31,114 nucleotides of DNA from Trichosphaerium sp. ATCC 40318 (GCA_038496445.1 JALMLS010000622.1:1-31114); one strand, 5' to 3'; positions 20,025 to 30,224 are shown, numbered from the stretch's first letter. The notes: generated from the sequence alone by a model not told the origin. A program made the numbers and translations.

Positions 20025-20900
20025 TTTATCCGCTGCCTTTCTGTTGTGCCACTATACACATGTATTTAAAGCTGCTTAGAGATTTGTTGTATTCAACACC
20101 ATTGTCTGTTATATCCAGTCCATGAAAATACACTTCAATCCTGTGATGTTGCTGTTCTCGCAAAGCCTCAGCGAGTCGACACCATCAATAATAGCCGCAT
20201 CAAGTGTGTCCCAACCTTGCATCGCAATATGGGTGTTGTTTAAAGGAGGGCACATGCCCTTAAATTAAAAGAAAAAGTTTTAGTTTACAACAACCCTTTG
20301 TGAATCAGCGATACCCTACACATAGAAAATAAGTTGTAAATGACTACATGTACCGTTCTGCAAGCCATCATCTTATCACCCAATCCATCCTGTGAACCCT
20401 GCCTAATGTACCATCCTATGAATCTATGCCCTCTTGTACCTACCTATTGTAAGCTAAGCTGCGAAGGTAGAACAGTTAGTAAATACGCTTTTAAACATCT
20501 ATAAACATGTACTAATGGGAGGTAAAAACTGAATTTATTTGAAAAAACCGAATTTGAGGATTCTAGCATAAATAGCACGTGTAAATGTAATTTAAGATAT
20601 AAACACTTACTCGTATATTGTGTTAGAGCCACTGAGACGTTAGGCTTCCTCCAAACCAGTCTTGCTTTCTTACAGTGTTGCTCACACAAGTCATTCATCT
20701 ACTTTTAATAGTACCACTGTGATTTTTGTGTTATCACTTGTGAAGCACCTTATAACGCCCAAACACCAACCTTAGCATTGTGGTACAACAATTTTGTTGT
20801 TTTCACAACACTTGAGCACGTGTAGTGCAAAAACGATAACCAGTAATGCCGTTATTGTTAATATCTTGCAAGTTTATTTTATGGGCTTTTATGTTTCGCA
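20025..20900 (-). pseudogene. Decayed or divergent copy of family F membrane-protein gene
   Basis: On the minus strand from about 20890 the first exon of the gene at 15555 can be recognised ('I-L-T-I-T-A-L-L' helix, including its CACGTG, here at 20817), then the same intron acceptor and start of exon 2 (TTATAAGGTGCTTC against TTATTAGGTGCTTC). Further on are open pieces resembling exons 3-4 ('L-D-A', 'N-S-N-I-T', 'Y-F-H-G', 'K-Y-M-C-I-V-A'). I could not join the pieces in one frame: exon 2 meets a stop and the piece at 20611-20700 does not link. It is probably a broken copy; a strongly diverged live gene is possible. Confidence 0.55.
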
Positions 20901-21531
20901 CCGCTGTATGGATGAAATACATGTCCCGCACAAATACATGTTGCTATCAAACAATCGTAGATAAAGCAATGGAACATAACCAAAGAGTTTTTGACTATAA
21001 GTCATAACCTGAAGGAGTCCTGTTTACTCATGAGGGCAATGTTGTACTGAGTAAATTACAAGTAAAAACCAGGAAAATCTACCACATAAATATATACATT
21101 ACACATCCCACTGCACTATATCATTGGATTAATGGATGTGCTTGATTAATGTGCCATTGTAACTCCATTGCTTGTACTCCCCCTCTTGTTTACCATTCAC
21201 ATAATTGGCCTGCTCTTGCAATTGTCCATTGTCATACCAACACTTATCTTCTCCATGTTCTGCACCATGTGACCAACACTGTTTCTGAGTCTAACCATTA
21301 TAAAAATCAAAAAGTTGTCTTAAACTGTAGGTAAAAACGAAGTTAAAAAACAGCTTTTGACGAACTTGGTTGTTGGGGTTTGCCATTTTCCATGCTTTTT
21401 CATCTCACCGTCAAACCTTGTCATCTGTTACATGCTCCATTTTTATAGTTAACGCTTGAAAGGGGCGCTAACAAGTTGAAAATAGTAGTTAGTGAATAGC
21501 ACTGTTATTGCAGGTCAAATCCATAGTTTTT
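20690..21531 (-). repeat. Inverted duplication, right arm
   Basis: Minus-strand partner of 14352-15735, with the same gene order and several deletions. The two arms face each other across about 5 kb that holds the rest of the membrane-protein gene, the tRNA-like gene and the PA/seven-span gene. Confidence 0.75.
21129..21440 (-). pseudogene. Broken copy of the F-box/MORN gene
   Basis: Minus strand. The promoter and first codons (Met-Glu-His) match the gene at 14452, but about 130 bases encoding the F-box are missing and the join throws the frame to a stop after nine codons. The intron and the second exon are kept: two and a half repeats ('W-Y-D-N-G-Q-L', 'Y-V-N-G-K', 'Y-N-G-T-L') read without a stop to a TAA at 21131-21129. 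A further 11-base loss lies before the intron. Confidence 0.75.
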
Positions 21532-21746
21532 GCATAGCAAATCCTTTTTTTTCTTCGGTCAAAGGCAACAATCACGTTAATACGTTATTGTTTTTCCGTC
21601 GTATAGAAAAACCATGGGTATTGATTATACAACAATACCATTGAACTAAGGCTTTTTTTGTTGCAAAGTTTCCAAAGAAATTGTAGTAGATACTACCTTT
21701 TCATAATCTACAAGCTATATAATCCGTAGTCCCAGAGCTTCCTTAG
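21532..21746. other. No supported gene
   Basis: About 210 bases between the right arm of the inverted duplication and the next family relic; nothing recognised. Confidence 0.3.
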
Positions 21747-22296
21747 GTAGTAAAGTGTCATCTGAAGTACCTACAATACGTGATATTGTACCGACAAGAT
21801 ATTGGAGTTGAGGTGTTTTTGAACTATGTAGCAATGCTTACAGCAGTGGGTTGCTTAGATTGTGATCGAGTTCACAAATATATTACGAGGAAAGACTCTT
21901 CTCTTGCCTATACATTAACGTATTTCGAATATGTCCCTGATGATCTTTCTTGAGCTTGTGTAGATTGCTACATAGATACAAGTGACCACCCTGTTTAGCG
22001 ATTTCCTAACGTGTACAGCCTTCATTGTGTTATGTACAATCCAAAGAGTTCTGTACAGCTTAAGGGTTCTTAAGGCAGTGACGCTAACCGACAGCATACA
22101 TCAAGTGGAAACAACGCCAAGACTATATTCAAATTATCACTATACGTTTGTACGTTGACGTCACGTTTTGTAAACTCACTTTTTTTTCAAAGGTTATTTG
22201 GCTTTAGCGCTATTTTTCTACGTATTGTTGGGCTTGCTTGAATGTTATAGAGCTCTGCAAGGTTTTGAGAGATTGTTCCCTAAGCAGTACGTTTAG
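21747..22296 (+). pseudogene. Third family F membrane-protein relic
   Basis: After an acceptor (CCTTAG) a frame of 68 codons runs from 21747 to a TGA at 21951, with pieces resembling the gene at 15555 ('Y-F-E-Y-V-P-D' against 'F-Y-G-E-Y-K-P-N'). The same frame continues past TGA and a TAG with protein-like sequence ('C-V-D-C-Y', 'N-V-Y-S-L'). A last exon, 22193-22296, reads one membrane helix and a short tail to a TAG, like the 3' exon of family F. The in-frame stops make it a likely pseudogene unless small introns remove them. Confidence 0.45.
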
Positions 22297-23297
22297 ATTT
22301 TGAAGAAACCGTATTTGAAACCCACCTTACATCGGAAGCTGGTTTTTTTTTTTCGCCGGTTTTTGACTAAAAAACCACGTGATACTTGTTTTTTTCTTAT
22401 AAAGATGTGAGAGCACAAAGTAGGCTTTAACCACGTTCCAAGCTACTACGTTCATTTTAACAATCTATTTGAAAAAAATTGAAAACAGCTTTTGTAGTGA
22501 GATATTGTAACCGTTCTACAACCATTCCTTGAGGTCCTAACTGCCGGCGTCTCAGCAACTGAACTCATCAAATTACAAAATTATGATAAATGGTCTTACT
22601 TCAAACTCGGGCTATTTCTACGCGTGCAAAGTGATTATAAGAGTATAAGATACTGTTGATGATACTCTGTGATGAATCAGCTGCAACGCATAGCTTTGCT
22701 TGCCTTCGTGCGGCGATTTTGTGTGATTTGTGAGTTAGCCTGTAGGTGTCGCTATGCGCCAATACGTATGAAATACAAGTTGGCTCTGTTAGGATCAAGG
22801 TGAAATTGTTTTGAAGCTGGCATTCGTGAGCAATGGATGTCTTCACTATCCGCGTCACTTTGACCTTTTGAAATCCTCAAATATCCCTTCATCCGCGGAT
22901 TAATCTCTTCCTCCATTTCGACCTAATAGATGTGGATTGTTACCGGCTACAAAAATTCATAACCGAACGTCCAAAATCAGAATTTTATGAGAAATGTTTT
23001 GTACGTCACTTGGTACTTTTTGACAGTATCTGGTTCCATTTTTTAAAGTCAGGTATAAGCAGTTATAGCGGTTATGAGAATTATCATTACAGGTTTTACT
23101 TTCCTCTCAATTTCTTTGCAGCATACAATTCCGTGTCTATTCCAAAGTATTTAGTGTTAACCTGGGTGAAGAATTTTTTATATCTACTTTTGTATTTTGA
23201 CATCTTGTTTACAAAGAACAGACAAAAACTCTCAAACATTTTTTCCCTCTCTATGATCTTGTTATTAATTTTTTTTTAGATTAAAAATAGCAAGATT
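22297..23297. other. About 1 kb without a supported gene
   Basis: It has one CACGTG (22376) and an open frame of about 115 codons from 22932 that has no ATG start and no splice support. The last 200 bases should hold the promoter of the large repeat gene. Confidence 0.35.
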
Positions 23298-24791
23298 ATG
23301 TCTTCTCGTTCTTCCTCTCCATCCTGTATGAGTTTATTGGATATCCCGTGTGAACTTCAACAGTACATTTGTACTTTCAACAAAGAAGTATTCACGAAGT
23401 TCCATTCTCTATCAAAAAGAGCAGCAATCAACACACATTTTGATGAAGCATTAGAGAGAAAAGGAAAATGGATCGGATGGTATAACAGTGGTACTGTACA
23501 GGTCCACGAATATGCAAAAAATGGACTTGGCAACATGTGGTATGAGAGCGGAGCAAAAAGTGCACAGTACATGGTCTGTAATGGCAAAATAGAAGGAAAA
23601 TGTACTAAGTGGTATGAAAATGGACAAAAATTGGAACAAACAATGTGGGTTGCCAATAAAATGACTGGTGAAGGCAAACAGTGGTACGAAAATGGACAAA
23701 TGTTGACACAAACAATGTATGTTGATGATAAAATAACTGGTGAGCACAAAGAGTGGTATGAAAATGGACAACTTCATGTTCAAGAAATGTGGGTTGACGA
23801 TAAACTAAATGGTGAATGCAAAGAGTGGTATGAAAATGGTCAATTAAAGGCACAAACAATGATGGTTGATGGTAAACAAAATGGTGAGCACAAAGATTGG
23901 TACAAAAATGGTCAACTAAAGACACAAACAACGTTCATTGATGGTAAACCAAATGGTGAATACAAAGGGTGGTATGACAATGGACAACTAAAGGCACAAG
24001 CAATGTATGTTGATGGTAAAGAAAATGGTGATCACAAAGATTGGCACAAAGACGGACAACTTAAGACACAACAAATGATGGTTGATGGTAAAAACCATGG
24101 TGAAAGCAAAGAGTGGTATGAAAACGGACAACTTAAGGTACAGATAATGTATGTTGATGATAAAAGAACTGGTGAATACAAAGAGTGGTATGAAAATGGA
24201 CAACTTCATGTTCAAGAAATGTGGGTTGACGATAAACTAAATGGTGAATGCAAAGAGTGGTATGAAAATGGTCAATTAAAGGCACAAACAATGATGGTTG
24301 ATGGTAAACAAAATGGTGAGCACAGAGTTTGGTACAAAGACGGACAACTTAAGACACAACAAATGATGGTTGATGGTAAAAACCATGGTGAAAGCAAAGA
24401 GTGGTATGAAAACGGACAAATTATGACACAAACAATGTATGTTGATGATAAAAGGAATGGTGAAGGCAAAGGGTGGTATGATAATGGCCAACTTAAGGTA
24501 CAGATAATGTTTATTGATGGTAAACGAAATGGGGAATACAAAGATTGGTACAAAGATGGACAACTTAGGATACAACAAATGGTGGTTGATGATAAAAACC
24601 ATGGAGAATACAAAGAGTGGTATGAAAACGGACAACTTATGACACAAACAATGTATGTTGATGGTAAAAATAATGGTGAATACAAAGAGTGGTATGACAA
24701 CGGACAATTAAAGACACAAGCAATGTTTGTTGATGATAAACCAAATGGTGAGGTCAAACACTGGTATAAAGATGGACAACCATTGCGCTAG
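23298..24791 (+). CDS. F-box protein with 19 YwqK/MORN-type repeats
   Basis: One intronless frame of 497 residues. After a Ser-rich start, residues about 13-50 are an F-box ('L-L-D-I-P-C-E-L-Q' then 'F-x-S-L-S-K-R'). From about residue 55 to the end run 19 tandem 24-residue (72-nt) repeats with the core 'G-E-x-K-E-W-Y-E-N-G-Q-L...Q-x-M-x-V-D-D-K'. Such repeats form a flat beta sheet and are known from bacterial YwqK-like proteins and from large viruses of amoebae. With the F-box they suggest a ubiquitin-ligase adaptor (inference). Repeat units 5-6 and 11-12 are identical for over 140 nt, so units were copied within the array. The paralogue at 14452 has an intron, this gene none. A further degenerate repeat follows the stop. 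Confidence 0.88.
   Translation: MSSRSSSPSCMSLLDIPCELQQYICTFNKEVFTKFHSLSKRAAINTHFDEALERKGKWIGWYNSGTVQVHEYAKNGLGNMWYESGAKSAQYMVCNGKIEGKCTKWYENGQKLEQTMWVANKMTGEGKQWYENGQMLTQTMYVDDKITGEHKEWYENGQLHVQEMWVDDKLNGECKEWYENGQLKAQTMMVDGKQNGEHKDWYKNGQLKTQTTFIDGKPNGEYKGWYDNGQLKAQAMYVDGKENGDHKDWHKDGQLKTQQMMVDGKNHGESKEWYENGQLKVQIMYVDDKRTGEYKEWYENGQLHVQEMWVDDKLNGECKEWYENGQLKAQTMMVDGKQNGEHRVWYKDGQLKTQQMMVDGKNHGESKEWYENGQIMTQTMYVDDKRNGEGKGWYDNGQLKVQIMFIDGKRNGEYKDWYKDGQLRIQQMVVDDKNHGEYKEWYENGQLMTQTMYVDGKNNGEYKEWYDNGQLKTQAMFVDDKPNGEVKHWYKDGQPLR
23460..24785 (+). repeat. Tandem array of 72-nt coding repeats
   Basis: Nineteen in-frame copies. Near-identical blocks recur at distances of 432 nt (six units; 23749 and 24181) and 288 nt (four units; units 9-10 and 13-14). 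Confidence 0.9.
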
Positions 24792-25059
24792 ATATGTGGG
24801 TTGACAATAAACTGGTGAAGTCAAAGATTTGGATGAAAACAGACAACTTATAAAAAATGTGAAGATAGAGGACAAAAAGATATTAGATGTAACCCAATAA
24901 AGTGTTAGAGCACATCACTATGATATCAAGTTAATATATTTAACAGTTGTACTATAGAAGGAACAATTGCTCAATAGACACCTGCTATAAACGGATCAAA
25001 AAGTCACGTGTATGAATAAGTAAGAAGTATTTCTAAGTTTTGCTATTGTCTACATGTGC
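24792..25059 (+). other. 3' flank of the repeat gene with a dead 20th repeat
   Basis: Straight after the TAG, bases 24792-24850 read one more repeat out of frame ('M-W-V-D-N-K', then a lost base or two and a W-to-L change). AATAAA at 24896-24901 may be the poly(A) signal. CACGTG at 25005. Confidence 0.6.
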
Positions 25060-25087
25060 TTTCTTATTGCTCTCACGCCTCTGTTCA
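25060..25087 (+). repeat. 28-base copy shared with 13229-13256
   Basis: A perfect 28-base match (core TTATTGCTCTCACGCCTCTG) between the 3' flank of the large repeat gene and the relic at 13.2 kb. Confidence 0.8.
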
Positions 25088-25553
25088 GTGAGTAGATAGC
25101 CTAAATTCTTTTCATCCTTTCCAAGTTCACGACGTTTTTTCTACATTAGACGTTATGCAAGAGCGCTATAGAGGCTTTCCAGTAGCGCGTACTTGTAAAA
25201 ACTGGTCAAAGCAAAACAACGCAGTATGACCCCATACTGCCGCTAAAAGGCTCATTCAATCCCCTTTGCACTAGAAATTGCTTTAAGACGTATGTAAAGG
25301 GCGCCAAAGCTCGAAACTTCTTCATTAAACCTCTGATTATTTCTGTATTTTCTCTGCCATTAATTATATTAAAACTAACGTCAACCTTGCACCTTAGCTC
25401 GCTTTCAATGTAATGTCCACATTTGTCCCGACTGGAATTGACCAGAACAATAAAGACATCTTTACTTTCTTACAATCGTTGTACCTTTTCTCTCATTATA
25501 TCAATGTCGAAAGGGTTCCATGAAACATCAACTTATTTCGAGTCTCATAAAAG
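25088..25553. other. No supported gene
   Basis: About 470 bases with no convincing frame on either strand. Confidence 0.3.
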
Positions 25554-25559
25554 TTTATA
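25554..25559. repeat. Target-site duplication of MITE, left (TTTATA)
   Basis: Identical to 25925-25930; contains the TA dinucleotide expected for a mariner/Stowaway-type element. Confidence 0.6.
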
Positions 25560-25924
25560 CTAACGCCCTTCCGTTATGAATACAAGCATTATTCATATTC
25601 ATTGTCCGTAAGCCATATTCATTATTATTCGTTCATGAATATTCATGGGCGTTTGGTTATTCAGGATGTTGAGGAGCTTTTGGTTTGTAGCACCTAGAGA
25701 TGTTCCAAATGGATAGATTCAACAAGTTACATTTGAAAACCGAATCGGAATAGTCAACATAACACCAAAACCCAAATCCAGTCAAAATCAGCCATCAAAT
25801 TGCACAATTTTCGACCGTTTACTGTGTGCATGAATAGCGAATGAATTTTTTTAGTCGTGAATATTTGTGAATGTAGGCTGTATTTGAATATTCAAATTAT
25901 TCGTTCATAACGGAAGGGCGTTAG
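25560..25924. mobile_element. 365-bp MITE with perfect 21-bp terminal inverted repeats
   Basis: The left end CTAACGCCCTTCCGTTATGA (continuing with A) is exactly inverted at the right end (25904-25924). Both ends are bordered by TTTATA. There is no coding capacity; the inside is rich in ATTCAT/ATGAAT/GAATATTC palindromes. Size, termini and TA-containing target site fit a non-autonomous DNA transposon of the Tc1/mariner-Stowaway kind (inference from structure). Confidence 0.85.
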
Positions 25925-25930
25925 TTTATA
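25925..25930. repeat. Target-site duplication of MITE, right (TTTATA)
   Basis: Matches 25554-25559. Confidence 0.6.
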
Positions 25931-26900
25931 CCCAATGTATCAATACATTTATTGTAGGTTTATTGAAGATGATACTGTATCTCTCTTATGAAGGGTTCAC
26001 TAGCAAGCATATGCAAACCATAGATGACTACTTCCAAAACACACTTTTCTTTACGTCTACATGTCAACAAGCGAGTAAATGTAGATGTTCGGTTCGGCCC
26101 TTTGCTTTGCAATGGGCAATAAATATTTACCTTCCCTCTCCTAAGGTATGCTATTGGTGGTATAGTATTTTTTGGACCATTCGACTTCGACATATGAATG
26201 TCTTCTTTTGGGTAAAGTTTCAGTATTTCTCCCGAAATTTCGGTAGTTTCGCAGTACTTTGAGGTTGGTAGCAGTAATTTGAAATTGGCAAATATGCAGT
26301 ACATACTATTAGATAGTATTTCCTATTCAAGCGACTATTGGAAAAACGTTGTTGGAATCGATTTTCAGAAAAATTCGAAAAAAAAAATCCACATGTTTGT
26401 TACTATTTACAGTATTTATCTAGATAAATAAAAAGCGTTTTGTATTGATTATTGTTGATTACTTTGTTATTTCGCATATACTGTAACTTGAAAACGAATT
26501 GGAGTACTTGAAAATACGAAAAGCTGAAAAACACAAAAAAATCCAATTACCGTAATCAATCCGCTTCTAATTACACTTTGTTGCCACTAATATTATAAGT
26601 AATAGATAGAAGATACTTAAGAGATAGTTATGGTATAAAAATAAGACTGACTATTTATAATTATCAGAAAATGAAATGCCGAAAAGTGATACTTAGGAAT
26701 ATTTATTTTCTATTTTTTCAACTTTCTATTGATACATTTTTACAGCCTGGTTTTTTGCTTAATATACAATGGGACTATACCCATACACCCGAAAACTAGC
26801 ATTACAAACAATGCTTCTTATTCTAACTCAATTTGTTATCAATCAAATCGTCCAAACACCCAAACGTCCAACGTTCTAGCATTTTTTCTGTTGACCACTT
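25931..26900. other. About 970 bases without a supported gene
   Basis: An open frame of about 95 codons at 25969-26262 (plus) overlaps another on minus; neither shows a family pattern, and one carries a GTATGC that could be a donor at 26145. AT-rich throughout. Confidence 0.3.
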
Positions 26901-27801
26901 TCAAGCTCTTAGCGCCTGTAGTTGTGATAAATCATCAAGCGTAGGGCTTGCTTTTTCACTACTTAGCAAACCTTCGCTAATAGTAGAAATAGAAACCTCT
27001 TCAGTATTACCCACACCGCTCTGTTTGGCGACGAATTCAGTGAATAAATCGTATTGTAAAAGATGTGTAATTTCATCCCTTGAGTTATCAAATAATTCCA
27101 AATCACCCTTCTGATAGCTATTTTGTATAGCCTTAAATAGTATATAAGGACTCAGAACGATAAACGAAGAAAAGAAAAAAAAACTGCACACTTTACGTTG
27201 TGCCGTTTTAAATACTCTGGAATTCAAGTTTTACGCCATATACGTACAATTCTTTGCTCGTATGGAATATTTACCGGTTCGGGACACTTTGCGAGGTCAA
27301 TCCATTTTTGAAAGATACGCTTCGCTAGCAGCTTACGCTTTCTCTACTCTCTGTTCGCTCGTATAAAGCTATTTGTATAAAATTAGAAAAAACATCTGCG
27401 ACGGTCCATTTTTGTTGTTTTGAGTCTACGTACCAACTGCTGTTAGGAAAGCAAGGTTTTCACCAGCCATATTGTATCTTACGAACTCTCTGAACTTTAA
27501 AAACAGGTCTTCGTCTACAAACAACTTTTTCCATTCATCTGATACTGACGGTAGTTCTTGAGGCGTAGGAGGTATTCTAAGCGATTTTCTAGAAACAGCT
27601 CTTCGGAAAAAAAAGTCAGCACAAAGTTATGGCGTGTAAACGGCGTGATAATAAGCTTACAACACTCTAGTAGTAAAAACAAGAGTTTTGTAGAGAAGCA
27701 TTCACGGGAAAAGCCAAAAAAACTGGAAAAGTTGTTTACCTTCTACATGCCTTTAAACATCGTGATATTGATTTACTGGTACTCCTCTTTCTACTTCTCA
27801 T
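26901..27801 (-). CDS. RGS-domain protein (regulator of G-protein signalling)
   Basis: Four exons (minus): 27801-27740, 27600-27434, 27324-27248, 27131-26901; 537 nt, 178 residues, phases close. RGS proteins speed GTP hydrolysis by G-alpha subunits. Seen in order: a basic start (Met-Arg-Ser-Arg-Lys-Arg), Pro-rich linker, 'F-L-K-F-R-E-F-V' and 'G-E-N-L-A-F-L' (RGS helices 3-4), 'A-K-R-I-F-Q-K-W-I' and 'V-N-I', then 'L-F-D-N-S-R-D-E-I-T-H-L-L' and 'D-L-F-T-E-F-V' (helices 7-8), and a Ser/Thr/Glu tail. The segment between helices 4 and 5 looks short; the sequence 27325-27370 has a good RGS-like stretch in another frame. The first ATG follows an in-frame acceptor (CTGCTTAG), so an upstream part, perhaps membrane-spanning, may belong to the gene. 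Confidence 0.82.
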
Positions 27802-29600
27802 AGTCTAAGCAGATAGGAATGAAATTTGTAGAAAAGTTGTTATGATAATATGCAATTGCACTTTTCTTCCGTTTTTTTCGTATGATTTCTTACGGTTTTT
27901 TACCGCAAAATCTGAAATTTCACCAAACAGTCAAGAAACGTCTTCGGAAAATGTTTCTCGCTCTTCCACGAACCCATTTTTCTGTATTTATTATTACCTT
28001 TACAGTCTGTACATTGTGAATGTTTCCTAAAAATGAATTTGATTTTGGTAATGTCGGAAATGTCACGAAAAGGTTACGTCAACATTCTCGGAGTCTGGAT
28101 TTTTGTTTTATCCTTTTTTGGAACACATCAACATTTTTTGAGTTTGGTGTTTAAGTATAGTATACATATGATACTGTTTATGATGGTTATTATGTTTCCA
28201 TTCATTTGAGAAACCAAAGAAATGATGGAGTGTAGTTTTTTTTTAGCTTCTTTTTCGAGCAATGGAACTTCTTTATCCCGTTTTGTCGAATACGTATAGT
28301 ACCAATTTTCGCTCTGCAAACTAAACATGTATTGCACTATGTATTGAAACATTCTTAGCTTCATTGGTATGAAAGGAAACACGTGTACACGGGGTTAGCA
28401 ATCCCAAAAAAATCCCAAAAAACAAAACGCTATCATTTGCTTATGTAGCAGCTTTGTATTTTATTTAACGTCCCTTGTTAGAGTTTAATGGCGCCATAAA
28501 TAGTCCGTATTTACCGCAGTACGAAGGCGATAACGTGACAAAGTTAGAAGTCTGTAAAACCTCTTCGAGTGACCCACTAATCACGATATAACGATAACTG
28601 TTCTGCTGCGCAACACTTCATTGCAGAGTTCATTCCAATAGAAATATTTCTATGCGTAATGCATACAGTTAATTTGACACCCATAGAGGTTAAATACAAA
28701 CTTGTACAGAAGTTGTCTAAACTAAGAGAGTGACTTCCTTTTTTGGAATTTTCAGTATTACCAAGAGTTCCGAAAGCATAAAACAGAAATATGCATACGT
28801 AGTAGTTTCACGCTAAAATAATTACCAATCTCTAGAAGCAGGTATTTAAAACCATGCTTACACTCACAGTTGTTTACAAAACTTTCTATTCGAAAAAAAA
28901 GAGAAAACTCTAATTTTAGACATATCTCCTGTACTTTTTGTCAGAGGCTCAATTCAAGTGACTAGTTATCATACATGGACATTCGAGGATCGTTAAAAGT
29001 TCAGAAAGCGCTCAGAACGCTTGTTTAAAAGTGGTTTTTATTCGACTTTTTGGTTTTCTTTCCAGCCTAGAAAACAATTCTTCTTTTGAATCACTTTCAT
29101 CGTTTACTATTTAGTTAATTACTTCATCAAACTATTCTAAGTACTTACGATTGTTGCTAATTACTTAAAAAGACCGTATTTGGATGAAAATCAGCAGTTA
29201 TGAGTTGTATAATGCCAAAATTAGAAACCTGCAACAATTTTTTTTAACATTCTGATCGTCACACGATCTCACTGACTACAACAGTTAAACAACACTTCGT
29301 ACGTATGACCTAATTAACTATAGTTTCAACAATTTCTTGCAACACTCAGATTTAATGACACTATTCACGTGCACGTTACAACACCTTATTCCGGTAAGAA
29401 ACATTGTTGGAGAAATACTCAAAAAAGGGTTAACGGACTACAAATGCAATGATTTCGCGTCGCCGAAAGAAAAAATTAATTCGTATCAATTATCTCAAGT
29501 AGTGTTATCTTGTTGAGCCACCATTGAGTTGGAAATCGTACGTCTCCAGTGGATAATTACTTTCCTTTGTATCGCTGCATTAATATCCATACATAAAGGT
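27802..29600 (-). other. Unresolved stretch upstream of the RGS exons
   Basis: Several minus-strand open pieces (28382-28128; about 28810-28590) may be exons or chance. I could not connect them by phase. CACGTG at 28380 and 29366. Confidence 0.3.
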
Positions 29601-29993
29601 AGCATATATTCCATAAGGGGGCAAGTAATAAACAGAAGTTGCGACGGCAATACCGCAGCTTAACGATAATCCCATTTTTGAGTTCCTCATAACCCAAACA
29701 ATTCCCATGCCTCATATTAATACTGAATAGGCGCTGGTAAATACATTGAATTTTTGCTTGGGTAACGAAGTGTAGGCTCACAGTGATGCAAAAACGAGAT
29801 TAAAATAGAAAAGTGCAGAATACAGAATGGTACACTTTTGATTCTTCGTAGAAAATATCCACCACAGTGCTGCTGAAAGGTTAGATTAACAGTAGAACAT
29901 TTACAGTACATCCAAAACCAGTATTTTCGGAAAACTAGCCTGCTCAGGTTTAAGACACCTTTCAAAGAAACAAGAGTCAGAAATACAGGTAAT
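29601..29993 (-). CDS. Possible exons of a multi-span membrane protein, perhaps the N-terminal part of the RGS gene
   Basis: Minus strand: an exon 29993-29910, acceptor AATAG, donor GTACTG, encodes a hydrophobic helix with 'L-P-V-F-L-T-L-V-S-L-K-G-V-L'. After a 37-nt intron with a good CTTTCAG end the frame continues ('S-T-V-V-D-I-F-Y-E-E-S-K-V') at 29872. A later open stretch (29720-29600) encodes another hydrophobic run ending 'Y-L-P-P-Y-G-I-Y-A-T-F'. This recalls seven-span RGS proteins such as plant AtRGS1, but the links to the RGS exons 1.8 kb away are not shown. Confidence 0.3.
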
Positions 29994-30224
29994 CTATTAC
30001 ACCAGTTTATTTTAAAGCTTTTGCACTTTTAGCATCATTGCGCTTATGAACGCACACAAAGTAGTACAAGAATGCAAGCCATTGATTTCTATGATTTCAA
30101 AACATTGAAAGCTGTTTGAACTTACGTGGTGACTCCGGAGAAACAAAAAAAAAAGAATGTGATGTGAACAAACACGTGTTTGTCCAGAATCATGTTCAAT
30201 CCAAAAGATGTGTATACTCTTCTT
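29994..30224. other. Gap or upstream exon of the membrane gene
   Basis: A minus-strand open piece near 30095-30030 reads 'W-L-A-F-L-Y-Y-F-V-C-V', again membrane-like, but I cannot place its splice sites. CACGTG at 30173. Confidence 0.3.

Noticed and set aside
22932-23279. 115-codon plus frame before the large repeat gene
   Set aside because: No ATG start, very rich in Phe/Tyr/Leu as random AT-rich sequence would be, and no splice support.
23357-24757. Long minus-strand frames opposite the large repeat gene
   Set aside because: They arise from the 72-nt periodicity of the plus-strand repeats and carry no family pattern.
23460-24785. Regular 72-nt array as a CRISPR
   Set aside because: There are no unique spacers. 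It is an in-frame coding repeat in a eukaryotic gene.
25960-26304. Overlapping plus and minus frames of about 100 codons
   Set aside because: Each is the shadow of the other and neither shows a motif or a clear start context.
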